Assembly: GCA_018985225.1 (NCBI GenBank)
Contig: JADGIF010000001.1
Location: 31,617-95,616, forward strand
Length of the DNA: 64,000 bases
From: Amoeboradix gromovi
Lineage: Eukaryota; Sanchytriomycota; Sanchytriomycetes; Sanchytriales; Sanchytriaceae
Direction of reading: 5' to 3'
The notes beneath the pieces were generated by a model. The model saw only the letters and a program-made list of their open reading frames with translations, was not told the origin of the DNA and ran no database searches. Shown here piece by piece: positions 8,776-18,177 of the stretch. A program made the translations under genes and the position numbers. Position 1 is the stretch's first letter. Every line of letters starts with the position of its first letter.

Positions 8776-9315
8776 TCAATCATTATACATAGAATTCAAA
8801 GATTTCGGACTTTCGTTATCTCGTTCTGTAAGTGCTAGTTCAATCTCATCGTCTAGCTCATTGGAAAAATCTCCAAAATTTTGTTCTGCTGACTGAACAG
8901 TTAATAGTTCTTTAGAAGCAATATTTTCAGTAGTAATGTCCCTGACTGACTCTTTGGTATATGAGGTATCAAAGCTGGACGATTCTATAACATCATTGAC
9001 GGACAGTGATGGCGATGAATTTGAAATATGCTGAGATTTGCTCTCAAGGTTATCCGGAAACTTTGGGAAAGAAGAAATAGTTTTTTTTATGTTTCTATCA
9101 TATCTCATTGTTCTACTCACTTCTATTTTCTTTAATTTGTATATACCAGTCTTCTTGGAGCGCAAAAGCACATACTCATTTTTGGGATGAATTTCCTTAT
9201 CTATAGTGAATGTATAATCGTCATGCTCGTCCGTCCATATCAGCTTTTTAGCCTTCAGCTCGCCTCTAACTCTGTTTAAAGAATTAGGTACGAAATTATA
9301 TTTGAAAAACTGCAT
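8776..9315 (-). CDS. ELL-associated factor (EAF) family transcription elongation protein
   Basis: 179 aa. The N-terminal 90 residues fit the EAF domain: FKYNFVPNSLNRVRGELK, NEYVLLRSKKTGIYKLKKIE and a basic RTMRYDRN, matching family features (RYDFKPAS...GEL...LI-D--TGE--LEKL). The remainder is Ser-rich and ends acidic (ELDDEIELALTERDNE), as in the EAF transactivation region. Start at the first ATG (9315). EAF proteins join ELL in RNA polymerase II elongation complexes. Confidence 0.65.
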   Translation of the reverse strand: MQFFKYNFVPNSLNRVRGELKAKKLIWTDEHDDYTFTIDKEIHPKNEYVLLRSKKTGIYKLKKIEVSRTMRYDRNIKKTISSFPKFPDNLESKSQHISNSSPSLSVNDVIESSSFDTSYTKESVRDITTENIASKELLTVQSAEQNFGDFSNELDDEIELALTERDNESPKSLNSMYND

Positions 9316-9492
9316 TGTTTGAAAATCCCTTGAATGTGACAAGAAATGATTACAACTTTAAATTCGCATTTCTATCTCAGCTTATATTAATTGATTAAAA
9401 ATTAAAATTGCTCACGCGATTGGCTCATGGGTCCGCAGACTAATTTGATTGGGTTGAGTTTTTAATAAAGCGTATCCCAAAGACTAGCTGGT

Positions 9493-10734
9493 ATGGGATT
9501 ATTTGAAGCGAAATGGAAAAAAGAGGTTATAGTGGAGCACAAGTTTTCTGATATCCGCATATCAGATTTCAAATCTAATTCCACCATTTTAAGAATAAAG
9601 TACATGTTTCTGTACTTGTTGGTTTTGAAAAGTATCGCTGTATTAATTGCCGATTTTTTCATTACCTACACTTATTTTATGGCATTACTGAGTAACGACC
9701 CGACCTCAAACGGAGACGAAAGTGTGCAATGGGCAAAGTCATTACAAATATATCGGTATAGGCCCTATTTGTACATAATTTCAGTGTTATTCTCATCGCT
9801 GTTGAGTTTGTATGAATGGAGAATTGCAAGGAAAATCATTAAGTCAGGAGACATAGCAAGTGCCTTTACTAGTGAAATGGCCAGTACTTATTACTCCCTT
9901 GGTTCTTTTGCGCACTTTTGCTTCTTTCAAGTTGTTTCGAACAGTACAAAACTGAGGGATAATCTGGCCTTTTTTGTTTTCTTTAGCTTTAAAAATTGGA
10001 AGTTTACCGCCGCGGAAACTCCTCGCCGTGTTCTGAATATTCTCGCAATTATTGCGCTTTACCAAAGCAACGGAACGCAAAGCCAGGTCAAGGATATTGA
10101 AACCGGAAACGTAAAATTTGAAGTTCTGTCTGTTTACGGTTCCCTTTTTACCATAGCTTTTTGGTTTTTAGGGATTATTAGATTTTTAGCAGCTGTTGCA
10201 ATATATGTCCCACTAATTACAACCTACATCCAAGGATCAGTTAGAGGATACGCAACTCACAAGATTGATAAAAGGATTACTCAGATATTAAACAGAAAAA
10301 AGAAGAAGGTCTTGGCGATGGAACAAAAGAAACTATTGTTGGGCAAAGGCTCACATACATTTAGGAACAATGGAAATGAAATTCATGCTACTCTGCCTAA
10401 CGTAGGACCTGTTAGGGAGCACATAGTTGGTTATGATCCATCAATTAGTCCAATATCAAGTACAGCATCTAACTATCCTCGATTGTTATATCAAGATTAT
10501 CCTTCCTCTTCCAGCATCCCTTATAATAATACTTCAACTATCGTTTCTTCTTATGTATCTGACTTTAGCAATTCGCAAACAGCACAAGGGTCAAGGAGAC
10601 CTGGGAACTCCAATAGCCCTTCAAAGATGAGTGGGCCGCGGAGTCGGGCAAGCGATAAAACATTGAATTCTAGTAATGAGTCGAACAGTACATTAGAAAA
10701 TGATTTTAGACCTTACAGGGCCAGAAGGAAATAA
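9493..10734 (+). CDS. KCH1-type low-affinity potassium channel
   Basis: Fungal-specific plasma-membrane K+ influx protein family (Kch1/Prm6), acting in the calcium response to pheromone or ER stress. Several transmembrane segments lie in residues 35-265. The family signature is FFVFFSFKNWKFTAAETPRR at about 161-180 (yeast FFTFFELKSW...ADTPRQVIN). A basic stretch (KIDKRITQILNRKKKK) is followed by a 130-residue Ser/Asn-rich tail ending in basic residues. A good marker that the host is a fungus. 413 aa. Confidence 0.82.
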   Translation: MGLFEAKWKKEVIVEHKFSDIRISDFKSNSTILRIKYMFLYLLVLKSIAVLIADFFITYTYFMALLSNDPTSNGDESVQWAKSLQIYRYRPYLYIISVLFSSLLSLYEWRIARKIIKSGDIASAFTSEMASTYYSLGSFAHFCFFQVVSNSTKLRDNLAFFVFFSFKNWKFTAAETPRRVLNILAIIALYQSNGTQSQVKDIETGNVKFEVLSVYGSLFTIAFWFLGIIRFLAAVAIYVPLITTYIQGSVRGYATHKIDKRITQILNRKKKKVLAMEQKKLLLGKGSHTFRNNGNEIHATLPNVGPVREHIVGYDPSISPISSTASNYPRLLYQDYPSSSSIPYNNTSTIVSSYVSDFSNSQTAQGSRRPGNSNSPSKMSGPRSRASDKTLNSSNESNSTLENDFRPYRARRK

Positions 10735-11225
10735 TTAATATTCGAAATTTACATAAAAGTAAATATACTTTCTCATATGTGAGTCTCCTAGATTCTAGGC
10801 ACACTCTTTAAATCAACGATGTCAGTCTATACTTGACGGACAAGTCGCAGTTATGAATTTCTATTTCAGCATTACTAAGTATGAAATAAGCAAAACTAAT
10901 GTCTTTGTAACGAGTGCATACACTACCTCGTAGTTTAGGATAGTACAATCGCTCTTCCGTTGTGCTTATAATGTCTATGGCCTAATACAATCGATTTTAC
11001 ATGTTTCCAGTTTTTATGTTTTACTTCTATTATTTATTAAATTTGGGAAGAGTACATTGGAATCACTGCAGCTAAATTGCACTTGTGCAGTACTAGATTT
11101 GTGAGTGAGCTGGGAATAATTGATTATTGTAAAACCCATCTTGAGTTGCGCAGAAAAAAGAAAGAGATTCAAAACCTGGATAGGTTTGGAGACTTCACTT
11201 GGAGATTGCTAATTAAAATAAGCAT
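10735..11225. other. Intergenic, 491 bp, nothing recognised
   Basis: Lies between the KCH1 stop and the convergent unknown gene. AT-rich, stop codons in every frame. A coding-looking patch at about 11077-11220 lacks an ATG and runs into antisense of the next gene. No RNA gene seen. Confidence 0.4.
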
Positions 11226-12251
11226 TTATTCAATAGTTTTCAAGCGTATAACTGACTCTTTTGTATTTCCTGGTCTAACTACCATGACCTTAGGTAGCAT
11301 GTTTTCCACTTTGAGAGCTTGTTTCTTTCTTACCGTAGTTCTTTCATTGTTTAGCCGCCGTGTGCCGCTTATTATAGAAACAGGATTACTGGTATCAGCA
11401 TGAAAATTGGAAGGAACAGGATCAATAGTCTCAGTATGTAGCGTAAAAGGCAAATCAGGAGCATTAGACACGCAAAGCTTTACTTTGGCTAAAATAGTCA
11501 AGTACAAATCCAAGTCATGCTCCGAAATGATTTTCTTACTGTACAAATCAACAAGCAACATTTTGAAATGTTTGGATAGGTTTAGTTCAGTAACAATTGA
11601 GCCAACATGGCAGGTTAACAAAGCAAATATAAAAGAATTCATGGGTTTTAAGCTGGGAATAAGCAGTTGACGAAAAATGGTGTCCATGGATACACTGTAG
11701 ATATGAAGAATTAAGGCATTAGGATCACAAGTAAAGTTTGGGGAATTTGAATTGCTTCTGTAATTCTCGAATACGTGAGCCCAAGATTTCTGGATATGAA
11801 CATTGGGACTGTACTGATAAACAGGATTTACCATTGTAGCAAATGGTATGTCGTGGATATGTAACTCTTTATTTGTTCTGCCTGAAATTTGATTCTTGCC
11901 GCATTTGAAATTGCTCAATTCTTGTACATAATCAAGAATCACGAGAACCGCGTCTACTCCCAAATTTATAAGCATGCCGTTGCCCAAATAGCTCTCTTGC
12001 AAATGATTTTTAGCATTAGAAAAACTTTTCAATGGTAGTTGGCAGCCTGGGCATTTCATTCTGCCATTTACCGTCAAGGTATTCAGGTGGTTGTTTTCAA
12101 ATGCTAGTTCATATAATAACGGCAAATCCAAACTGCAATCAACTTTTGTGATTCTTAAATGTTCCATCGAAGCGTTTCTGATCAAATATCCATGAGATTT
12201 GCATGGATTGTATCTTGTGCGTAGACCAGTTGCAAAATGATTAGAATTCAT
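11226..12251 (-). CDS. Unknown protein with a CxxC pair
   Basis: 341 aa, not recognised. A single zinc-finger-like pair is visible (GRMKCPGCQLPLKSF), followed by LGVDAVLVILDYVQEL, a helical middle part and a basic C-terminus (RRLNNERTTVRKKQALK). The first ATG downstream of the transposon remnant is at 12251. The open frame continues upstream into the repeat, and those extra residues (a GTPPLKRVILVFIFGVP stretch) are repeat-encoded, so they were left out. The remnant ends 31 bp from this start. Confidence 0.65.
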   Translation of the reverse strand: MNSNHFATGLRTRYNPCKSHGYLIRNASMEHLRITKVDCSLDLPLLYELAFENNHLNTLTVNGRMKCPGCQLPLKSFSNAKNHLQESYLGNGMLINLGVDAVLVILDYVQELSNFKCGKNQISGRTNKELHIHDIPFATMVNPVYQYSPNVHIQKSWAHVFENYRSNSNSPNFTCDPNALILHIYSVSMDTIFRQLLIPSLKPMNSFIFALLTCHVGSIVTELNLSKHFKMLLVDLYSKKIISEHDLDLYLTILAKVKLCVSNAPDLPFTLHTETIDPVPSNFHADTSNPVSIISGTRRLNNERTTVRKKQALKVENMLPKVMVVRPGNTKESVIRLKTIE

Positions 12252-12276
12252 ACACCTCGTAAAAAGGAGTAAAGCG

Positions 12277-12738
12277 AAATGTGGGACACCAAATATAAAA
12301 ACCAGAATAACTCGTTTTAAAGGAGGTGTACCATACCCAGGAAATGCTATCATTGATAAAAGATCTTCTATTATACCAGTTTTCTTTCATTACTCTCAAT
12401 CCCCTCTTCAAAATAATAGTAGTAGACCCTGCATCTCGTTCAAATATATGAGGTCTTTGAGCATCTAAGCAAAAGGTGCATTTTCTTAGACGGTACTCTG
12501 TTCTAGAGTCATTTTGTAATTTTACAGAGTAATAGTGATATTTTATTTGAAATAAAGATTAGATGAAAGAGTAAGAGAATAGCTGTACAGAATATTTATT
12601 TTCCTTTTATACTCGTCAACTCCGCAACTAGCTGAATGTCCACTCGCCTCGTAAATCCATAAAATTAATAAAGCTGAAATAATGTTCCCAGTTGTTACAG
12701 AAAGTTAGTCCAGTTTTTATATTTGATGTCTCAAATGT
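12277..12738. mobile_element. Non-autonomous DNA transposon remnant, family 1, copy A
   Basis: Element 12283-12732 (450 bp) flanked by 6-bp target duplications AAATGT (12277-12282 and 12733-12738). Terminal inverted repeats: left GGGACACCAAATATAAAAAC, right (reverse complement) GAGACATCAAATATAAAAAC, with the similarity continuing about 10 bp further inward. Read on the minus strand it contains a short coding relic with the motif RLRKCTFCLDAQRPHIFERD. It sits exactly between the STB6-like stop and the start of the gene at 12251. Confidence 0.85.
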
Positions 12739-14520
12739 TTATTCCTCTTTCTTGAAGTACAGCTGTTTTACCCAGTTTATAATCCCGGTTAACAGTGAAT
12801 TATGCTTTGAAGATTTTATCAAAATCTGCTCAGTTTCGTTGTTTTCACTTATCTTATCAGCTAGTATTTGTACGGTTTCTTGGACTTTTGAAAGTTGTGA
12901 TTCAAACTGCTGTATTCCGAGTCTAGTTTGTTTTAGTTTCTTTGAATTATCCTCGTTATTTATCATTATTTTACTTTGAACCCCTAATAATCCATTTACA
13001 ATCTTCTCATAGTATTCTATATTTGACTTTTTTAGCGCACACTTCTTAGTCAGCTCTTCCTTCTCTAACGCCAGGTCCTTCTCGAGGTGGTTTAAAACTT
13101 CAATATTACTCTCTAGTAAACTTTGCTGGTGGTTCAATGTTGAAAACAGATCATTCAATTCCTCAATTAAAAGGCCCTCGGAAAGTTGCATTCGTTCCTT
13201 ACCTGAGTTCAAGAGCACGCCAATGTCCGTTGTTGAAAAAGTTCTTCTTAATGCTTTAGAATGTTTAATCAGGTTGTCTGTCGATTTTGCCTTTCTGTGT
13301 ACTAGATTTGTATGATTTATAGTGCCGTTATTAATACTAGATGTAATCACCAACGGCTTGGGTACTGATTCAGGGCTTACTAAATTTGGCTGATCGCTTG
13401 CACTCTTTCCGCTGCTTTTTCTTTTCTTAACGAGTGGATTTAAAGGATAAGATAGCGATAGCACTCTATCTGTATCCGGGATTAAAGTTTTGGCATGCAC
13501 ATTCTTGATTAGGGTCTTTCCAAATTCCTTTCCACCTCTCAATAAACCCTCTTGCTGCTTTTCATCTTTTCCCCACAAGAGACCCAATTTCTCTCCTAAC
13601 TGATACTCTAATAGTTCATCTATACTCTCCAATTTGTTATAAAGAACTCTGTGTTGTATTCCGCTGAGGTCTTCCAGTTTAGATTTTATTTTATTTGGTA
13701 TGTGCCTGTTTCTATGTTTTTGATAGGATATATCAACAAGAGACATGGTTTTTGAGTCCAAGAAACCAGTTCTCTTTAGGTCTTTACCTTTTTGATAAAT
13801 AGAAATTGATTTAAAGAAAGATTGGGGATCTGAAAAAGGATCTTTGATAGAACCCTTCAAGATGAAATTGAGTTTATTCTTATAGCTCAATACCTGAGAA
13901 ACAAGTAGAACAAACCATTTTGGAGTGCAGTGCATCACCGATTCATCGCTAAACAGTAAAATACAAGATTGAAAGGAATTAAAGAGCGAGTTACTGAAAA
14001 AAGAACAACTAGGTATACTAATACCAAATATACGAATACTGGTTGATAGTATTAAAAGGATAAGGTCAAAGTACATTCTATAGTTGCTCACAGATAGTTG
14101 CAGTTTGTATAAATGATTCATCTTAAAAAGGGTTGCCTCATTTAACGGTTTTATTGAAAAAGGAATCTTCTCTATAACTGATAGTTTCTGGAGGGTTACA
14201 TAGTCTTGCATTAACTCTAAGTTACAGGCGGCAGATTGAACAATTTTAAAGCTAACGTCACTGAACTCAAAATAGTACAAATTACCATAATCAGTCTTGT
14301 CTATTTTGACATTTGGCAGGGAAGAGATGTAAGGCACATTATTTGTTGGATACTGATACAGTATAACTTCATCTTGTTGATTACCAGTAACAATTAGCAC
14401 CGTTTTAATTTGCAACTGTTGAGACACAAAATCTTCAACGAAATATGCCTGATAGCCATACATTTTAACGGACGGCACGCTGTTGTCTTGATCAGCGAAC
14501 AAAGAAAACATAACGGACAT
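12739..14520 (-). CDS. STB6-like N-terminal domain, coiled-coil protein
   Basis: 593 aa. The opening KMYGYQAYFVEDFVSQQL and TVLIVTGNQQDEVILYQY match the N-terminal domain of fungal Stb6/Stb2 Sin3-binding proteins (GYxVYLVEQW...V--FTGN--D-V). The middle is low in features, with a basic KKRKSSGK patch. The C-terminal 150 residues are predicted coiled coil (LNDLFSTLNHQQSLLESN, LEKDLALEKEELTKK). The stop is flush with the transposon target duplication and lies within AATAAA. Role in Sin3 repression is only by family. Confidence 0.55.
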   Translation of the reverse strand: MSVMFSLFADQDNSVPSVKMYGYQAYFVEDFVSQQLQIKTVLIVTGNQQDEVILYQYPTNNVPYISSLPNVKIDKTDYGNLYYFEFSDVSFKIVQSAACNLELMQDYVTLQKLSVIEKIPFSIKPLNEATLFKMNHLYKLQLSVSNYRMYFDLILLILSTSIRIFGISIPSCSFFSNSLFNSFQSCILLFSDESVMHCTPKWFVLLVSQVLSYKNKLNFILKGSIKDPFSDPQSFFKSISIYQKGKDLKRTGFLDSKTMSLVDISYQKHRNRHIPNKIKSKLEDLSGIQHRVLYNKLESIDELLEYQLGEKLGLLWGKDEKQQEGLLRGGKEFGKTLIKNVHAKTLIPDTDRVLSLSYPLNPLVKKRKSSGKSASDQPNLVSPESVPKPLVITSSINNGTINHTNLVHRKAKSTDNLIKHSKALRRTFSTTDIGVLLNSGKERMQLSEGLLIEELNDLFSTLNHQQSLLESNIEVLNHLEKDLALEKEELTKKCALKKSNIEYYEKIVNGLLGVQSKIMINNEDNSKKLKQTRLGIQQFESQLSKVQETVQILADKISENNETEQILIKSSKHNSLLTGIINWVKQLYFKKEE

Positions 14521-14585
14521 GCTCTGTGAAAAGTAGCCTGGGAGTAAAAGGGGACGAAAAAAGAAAAAGAGATGTTGAATTTTTG

Positions 14586-14738
14586 ATGTCTACATTTCTG
14601 CTAAAAAGGTGCTCAAATTATCATGCGCAAATCTTGTCACAGTATTACACAAACATCGAAGCCATCATTAGCGTCAGTATACTCAGTAAAAGTGTTTATG
14701 ATAACGCGAAGCTTGTGCTTATCAAGATGGGTGTATGA
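14586..14738 (+). CDS. Possible 50-aa small protein
   Basis: Frame MSTFLLKRCSNYHAQILSQY... ends at 14738, divergent from STB6-like with 65 bp between starts. Plausible composition for a small helical protein, but no family was recognised, and no short intron that would extend it was found downstream. Confidence 0.3.
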   Translation: MSTFLLKRCSNYHAQILSQYYTNIEAIISVSILSKSVYDNAKLVLIKMGV

Positions 14739-14830
14739 AAATAACCGCAACTTAATTTATTGACAAATTTAATAATTTCCGATTGTTTCATTCAGCCAAC
14801 TTTGGCGTTTGTAAAATCTCCAGCACGAAT

Positions 14831-15427
14831 ATGTTACTTCTAAATGCGATATTCGAGTATTTTAACTGGCCAATTTATATCAATCATCTAAGAGATGTTC
14901 CTTCAAGTCTATGGCAGCTTTTGATTGAAGATGTTTTACAGATAAAATTTAAAGGTAACCTGGATCAGACACAGTCTATTCAAATGATGCTGGATTTTCT
15001 AGAGGCACTAACCCAATTGAGTCTATCTCATATAGATGCAAAGATGATAGTTAAAAAAGATGTGGACCAAATTAAGTATTTAAATGATGTCATTTGTGCA
15101 GTAATTATGGATATATATCCACAGCTTAGGCAGTATGAATCCAAATCCGAATCCTCTGTATCCATTTCCTCCTCCATTCCTTCAACTGGTAGAAAAAGAG
15201 TTGAAAAGACTTTGAGTGAAACTAGCGACATTCCTACTTTTCAAGAGTACCGCGATGGTCCAGTTGCTTCAGCCCTGAAAGCCAGGAATGCAATCCGTCA
15301 ATTAAGAAATGCTGCGAGGGATGAGAAGTTAGCCCAATTCCACGTCACTCCAAAAATCAAACTCCTAAGGGATCAGTGGAGATCTGAATCAGTTAGGATA
15401 AGAAATGAGAAACATAACTTACAATAA
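14831..15427 (+). CDS. CEP95-like protein with NN-CH domain
   Basis: 198 aa. The N-terminal 105 residues resemble the calponin-homology-like domain of CEP95 (CCDC45): FEYFNWPIYINHLRDVPSS, LIEDVLQIKFKG, and the diagnostic LTQLSLSHIDAKMIVKKD (CEP95: YLQMSLSHITGEDIV). A Ser-rich linker and a basic helical tail follow. Human CEP95 is a centrosomal/basal-body protein and much longer. With CFAP20 and TTLL9 it fits a flagellated cell. AATAAA overlaps the stop, 10 bp before the next ATG. Confidence 0.6.
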   Translation: MLLLNAIFEYFNWPIYINHLRDVPSSLWQLLIEDVLQIKFKGNLDQTQSIQMMLDFLEALTQLSLSHIDAKMIVKKDVDQIKYLNDVICAVIMDIYPQLRQYESKSESSVSISSSIPSTGRKRVEKTLSETSDIPTFQEYRDGPVASALKARNAIRQLRNAARDEKLAQFHVTPKIKLLRDQWRSESVRIRNEKHNLQ

Positions 15428-15431
15428 TAAA
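15426..15431 (+). terminator. AATAAA poly(A) signal 9 bp before the next start codon
   Basis: It starts within the TAA stop of the CEP95-like gene; the next gene's ATG is at 15441. Cleavage must fall inside the downstream gene, or another signal is used. Confidence 0.45.
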
Positions 15432-15440
15432 TAGGTCATA

Positions 15441-15950
15441 ATGTCTCATTCTCACTTTTCTAGTATTGATTTTTATTTATCGACTTCTAAGTACGACGAT
15501 AGAAAAATCCGCTTCAACTGCTATGTAGACGAATTGGAAGTGTTAGAAGAGAAAATGACAAAGTTTAATTCATCCACTGAGAAATTCGGAATATATACAA
15601 GCGCCTTTCAGTCCAATATAGAAAGGGTCAAAAAATATATGAGCTTGAATAGCTTAAAGAAAATTGATTCCAAAATTACAAGTCCAACAGAGGATGAACC
15701 GTCTGTAGCATTGAGGGATGAAAAGCACTATTTAGAAGAAGGCTATTCTTGTAGCTTTTGCAGTTCTACACCAACTGAATTAAGTGAAGAATATGAACTT
15801 GATGAGCTTCAAGATTTTTTTGAAAAATGTATACTGCAAAGAAAGGAACAAGAACAGGAAAAAATGAGGACCCTGCTTAGAAAATTTACCCTGGGAATAT
15901 ACTCCGCAAACATGCTTGCTTTGTGCATTTCTCTTTACTTAGTTTTATAA
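15441..15950 (+). CDS. Tail-anchored coiled-coil protein, unknown
   Basis: 169 aa. Helical N-terminal two thirds, an acidic linker (LSEEYELDELQDFFEK), a charged helix (RKEQEQEKMRTLLRKF) and one C-terminal membrane segment (GIYSANMLALCISLYLVL), the layout of a tail-anchored SNARE-like or organelle-contact protein. No family recognised. It follows the CEP95-like gene by 13 bp on the same strand and ends with AATAAA at 15952. Confidence 0.6.
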   Translation: MSHSHFSSIDFYLSTSKYDDRKIRFNCYVDELEVLEEKMTKFNSSTEKFGIYTSAFQSNIERVKKYMSLNSLKKIDSKITSPTEDEPSVALRDEKHYLEEGYSCSFCSSTPTELSEEYELDELQDFFEKCILQRKEQEQEKMRTLLRKFTLGIYSANMLALCISLYLVL

Positions 15951-15972
15951 GAATAAATATTTTAAAGTATAT

Positions 15973-16361
15973 TAGACCCATTCTGACAAAATGTCCTCAT
16001 TTCTAAATAGAAGGAACAACTAAAAACCACACTATGAATCCAACAACTTCTTGTCATCAGATACGAAAGTTTATCAGGAAAAAGAAGGGGTTTATTGTGA
16101 AGATGACAGATGAAAGGAAGACATCCAAATGCTGCCTTGTTTGTGAACAAGACGACTATAAATATCAAGGCGGTATATGAAAATGGTTATTGGCTGAGAC
16201 ATTGCAACATATGCTCAAGTGCTAATCAACCAAGCTATTTTGAAAGAGATATTACCGGTGCATTTTTCATATTGAAAAAGGCTGAAAGGCATACTATGAG
16301 ACTGACACATGTTTGGAGGAGCTCTCCGACTTAAAGTTGGGGCTTTTTTAAATTGGGTCCA
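15973..16361. mobile_element. DNA transposon remnant, family 2, copy 1
   Basis: 389 bp. Left end TAGACCCATTCTGACAAAAT, right end (reverse complement) TGGACCCAATTTAAAAAAGC, imperfect terminal inverted repeats matching copies at 50412 and 62284. An internal relic reads NGYWLRHCNICSSANQPSYF. No clear target duplication is left. It ends 29 bp upstream of the prefoldin 3 start codon. Confidence 0.75.
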
Positions 16362-16390
16362 TTTCTAGAAATTACCTCCTGGTGTATCGC

Positions 16391-16980
16391 ATGGCTCAAG
16401 AACAACCGAGGTATGTAAAGGTAGAGGACTTGCCAAAACCATTTAATCAATGGCAATCCATCCAAACGGTTAAACATGTTGAGCAACATCTTCTGTCTGA
16501 GATACCAGAATCTAGTGTTGCTGTGGTTATTAATCATCTCCAAAATCTGTTAAACATGAGCCAAAAGCAAGAGTCTTATGTGGTATCTACCCTTAGCGAA
16601 TTGATGGAGAAAAAGAGGGAGCTGGAAAAGGACATCGAAGTGATAAATGATCTGAAAATTCAAAAACCTTTGAAAACCAAATTTCAGCTGGCCGATTCTT
16701 TATATGCTGACGCGACAGTGGAACCTATTCAAAATGTTAATATTTGGTTAAGTAATACTCTTTTAGTGGAATATCCATTAGATGAAGCAATTGAGATGTT
16801 GAAACAGAGACAAGACGAAGTCGAGAAAAAGCGTAAAACGGCCCAAGACCAACGAAAACTATTGAAAAAATACATAACAACGATTCAAGTCAGTATTTTT
16901 TTACTAATTTAGCTGTGTCGCGAGTATATAACTTACATGTTAAGCCAAAAGGCACCGCTTCCGCATCCAAAAACAATTAA
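16391..16980 (+). CDS. PFD3: Prefoldin subunit 3 (VBP1/PFD3 type)
   Basis: Alpha-class prefoldin subunit that hands unfolded tubulin and actin to the CCT chaperonin. 189 aa after splicing, as in the family. N- and C-terminal coiled coils flank KTKFQLADSLYADATVEPIQ and NVNIWLSNTLLVEYPLDEA, the family's F-LSD-VY-KA-I-PT--V-LWLGANVMLEY core. Removing the 20-nt intron at 16893-16912 gives TTIQVTVSRVYNLHV, matching TTTEVNMARVYNWDV of human VBP1. AATAAA follows the stop. The 5' leader must lie largely within the transposon remnant. Confidence 0.9.
16893..16912 (+). other. 20-nt spliceosomal intron in prefoldin 3
   Basis: GTATTTTTTTACTAATTTAG, phase 1 (GTC A / CT GTG). Removal restores the conserved C-terminal RVYN motif and a normal-length protein; without it the frame stops at the intron's own TAG. 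Confidence 0.92.
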
Positions 16981-17541
16981 CAATAAATACGATATTTGTC
17001 ACCTTTTCTGTCCCTATTTGATTTTGGCCAGATTATGCTCTTATTGCTAGAGTTATATAATTTGAAAAATAGGGTACTCAGCTTTATGATCTCAGACAAA
17101 AAGTTTCAAATCTTAACACAGCACCAAGTGATATTGAATACGCATTTTTAAAGGATCTGTCCGATATTTTGACGCTTGAAAACAGATGCCTGCACCAATT
17201 TTAACACTTTCAAGAATCGTTTCGTATTCCACCTCTTCCTCAAAAGAGATCATCTTATATGCGAAAGTCCTATCCAATAAACAAAAAGACGATACTAAAT
17301 GACATTCTAAGGCTTGAATAAGTACTTCAGAGCACCAGCGTTATCAAAGGTGCTGGAGTTGTTCATATACAAGTAGGTAGAATATGGTAAGAACGAACAC
17401 AGGCTTGAAATCTATGGAATTATGTTTATTCCCGTCTTGGGGGTTACAGTCACGTCAGCTACTAGTGTAATGGGTCCAATCCCATTTTCAGCTACCCAGT
17501 ATTGATTTTCTAAGAAATCAAGTAATTTAATGACGACTGTT
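16981..17541. other. Intergenic, 561 bp, with a possible gene relic
   Basis: Apart from the coding-like patch listed at 17073-17321, stops occur in all frames. It ends at family 1 copy B of the transposon remnant. Confidence 0.4.
17073..17321 (+). pseudogene. Possible decayed host gene fragment
   Basis: One frame reads like protein (QLYDLRQKVSNLNTAPSDIE, later RSSYMRKSYPINKKTILNDI) over 83 codons with a single internal TAA at 17202 and no start. No short intron of the local type would remove that stop. It may be a decayed small gene or chance. Confidence 0.25.
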
Positions 17542-17840
17542 GGGACACCAAATATAAAACTAGACCAAGTCGTCTTTAAAGTAGGTACTCCATAAGGAGG
17601 AAATACTATTATTAATAAGAGTCCTTCTTTCAAACCAATTTTCTTTCATTAATGTCATTCCCCTCTTTAAAATAAAACAAGATGACCCACTATCTCTTAT
17701 ATATAAGATCTCTGAGTGTCTAAGAAAAAGGTGCAACCAATCTGATTAATTTAATGTAATTTGCTATCGGTTAACACACACTTGATATAATGATTCAAAC
17801 TGTATCAGAAAGTTAGTCTAGTTTTTATATTTAATGTCCC
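17542..17840. mobile_element. Non-autonomous DNA transposon remnant, family 1, copy B
   Basis: 299 bp. Left end GGGACACCAAATATAAAACT, right end (reverse complement) GGGACATTAAATATAAAAAC. The interior aligns with copy A along the left 150 bp (for example TTTTCTTTCATTA and CCCCTCTT blocks) but is shorter. No clear target duplication. It ends 34 bp upstream of the MZM1 start. Confidence 0.8.
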
Positions 17841-17874
17841 TTTTGTTCTTCAGAGAGCATCTCTCTTACAAGGG

Positions 17875-18165
17875 ATGCTAGCCAAACGAAAGATCTTAAA
17901 TCTTTACAAAAATCTGCTTTTGACAGAGAAAGAAACGTTTAAAGCCAATCCAGAAGTATACAACGCAGCCTATTTGAAAACTCGCAAGATATTTAAGGAA
18001 AACAAAAATATGACTGACGAAAGTGATGTGCAGAATGAAATTATGAACGCAAATGGAATTCTCTATATTTTGAAAAACAATGTAGCCGAAGGGAAAGAAG
18101 TTAAACCAAACCAGTATTTATTAAATATCAAACCGGCAATGCTAGAAAGGCAAAAAATAAATTAA
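17875..18165 (+). CDS. MZM1: LYR-motif complex III assembly factor
   Basis: 96 aa, the size of Mzm1/LYRM7, a matrix chaperone that holds the Rieske protein Rip1 before its insertion into the bc1 complex. The N-terminal LYR-type motif is NLYKNLL, followed by the conserved Phe in KIFKEN, TDESDVQNEIMNAN and LKNNVAEGKEVKPNQYLLNI, which mirrors the Mzm1 C-terminus (LR-NVVQG----YRLRI). The stop is followed by the convergent coiled-coil gene after 12 bp. Another small LYRM is the alternative. Confidence 0.75.
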   Translation: MLAKRKILNLYKNLLLTEKETFKANPEVYNAAYLKTRKIFKENKNMTDESDVQNEIMNANGILYILKNNVAEGKEVKPNQYLLNIKPAMLERQKIN

Positions 18166-18177
18166 AAATCAGAACCC

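Noticed and set aside
12252-12353. N-terminal extension of the gene at 11226-12251 (MIAFPGYGTPPLKRVIL...)
   Set aside because: These residues are encoded by transposon family 1 and a similar frame appears in copy B (17412-17633) without any gene; the ATG at 12251 is outside the element.
14739-14830. Short intron joining the 50-aa ORF (14586-14738) to the CEP95-like gene
   Set aside because: The CTTAATTTAT near 14750 resembles the acceptor box but lacks the final AG, and no junction gives a sensible protein.
16110-16334. 74-codon frame within transposon copy 1, and the related frame at 50459-50671, as host genes
   Set aside because: Shared only because they are relics in copies of the same repeat; they are part of the mobile elements.
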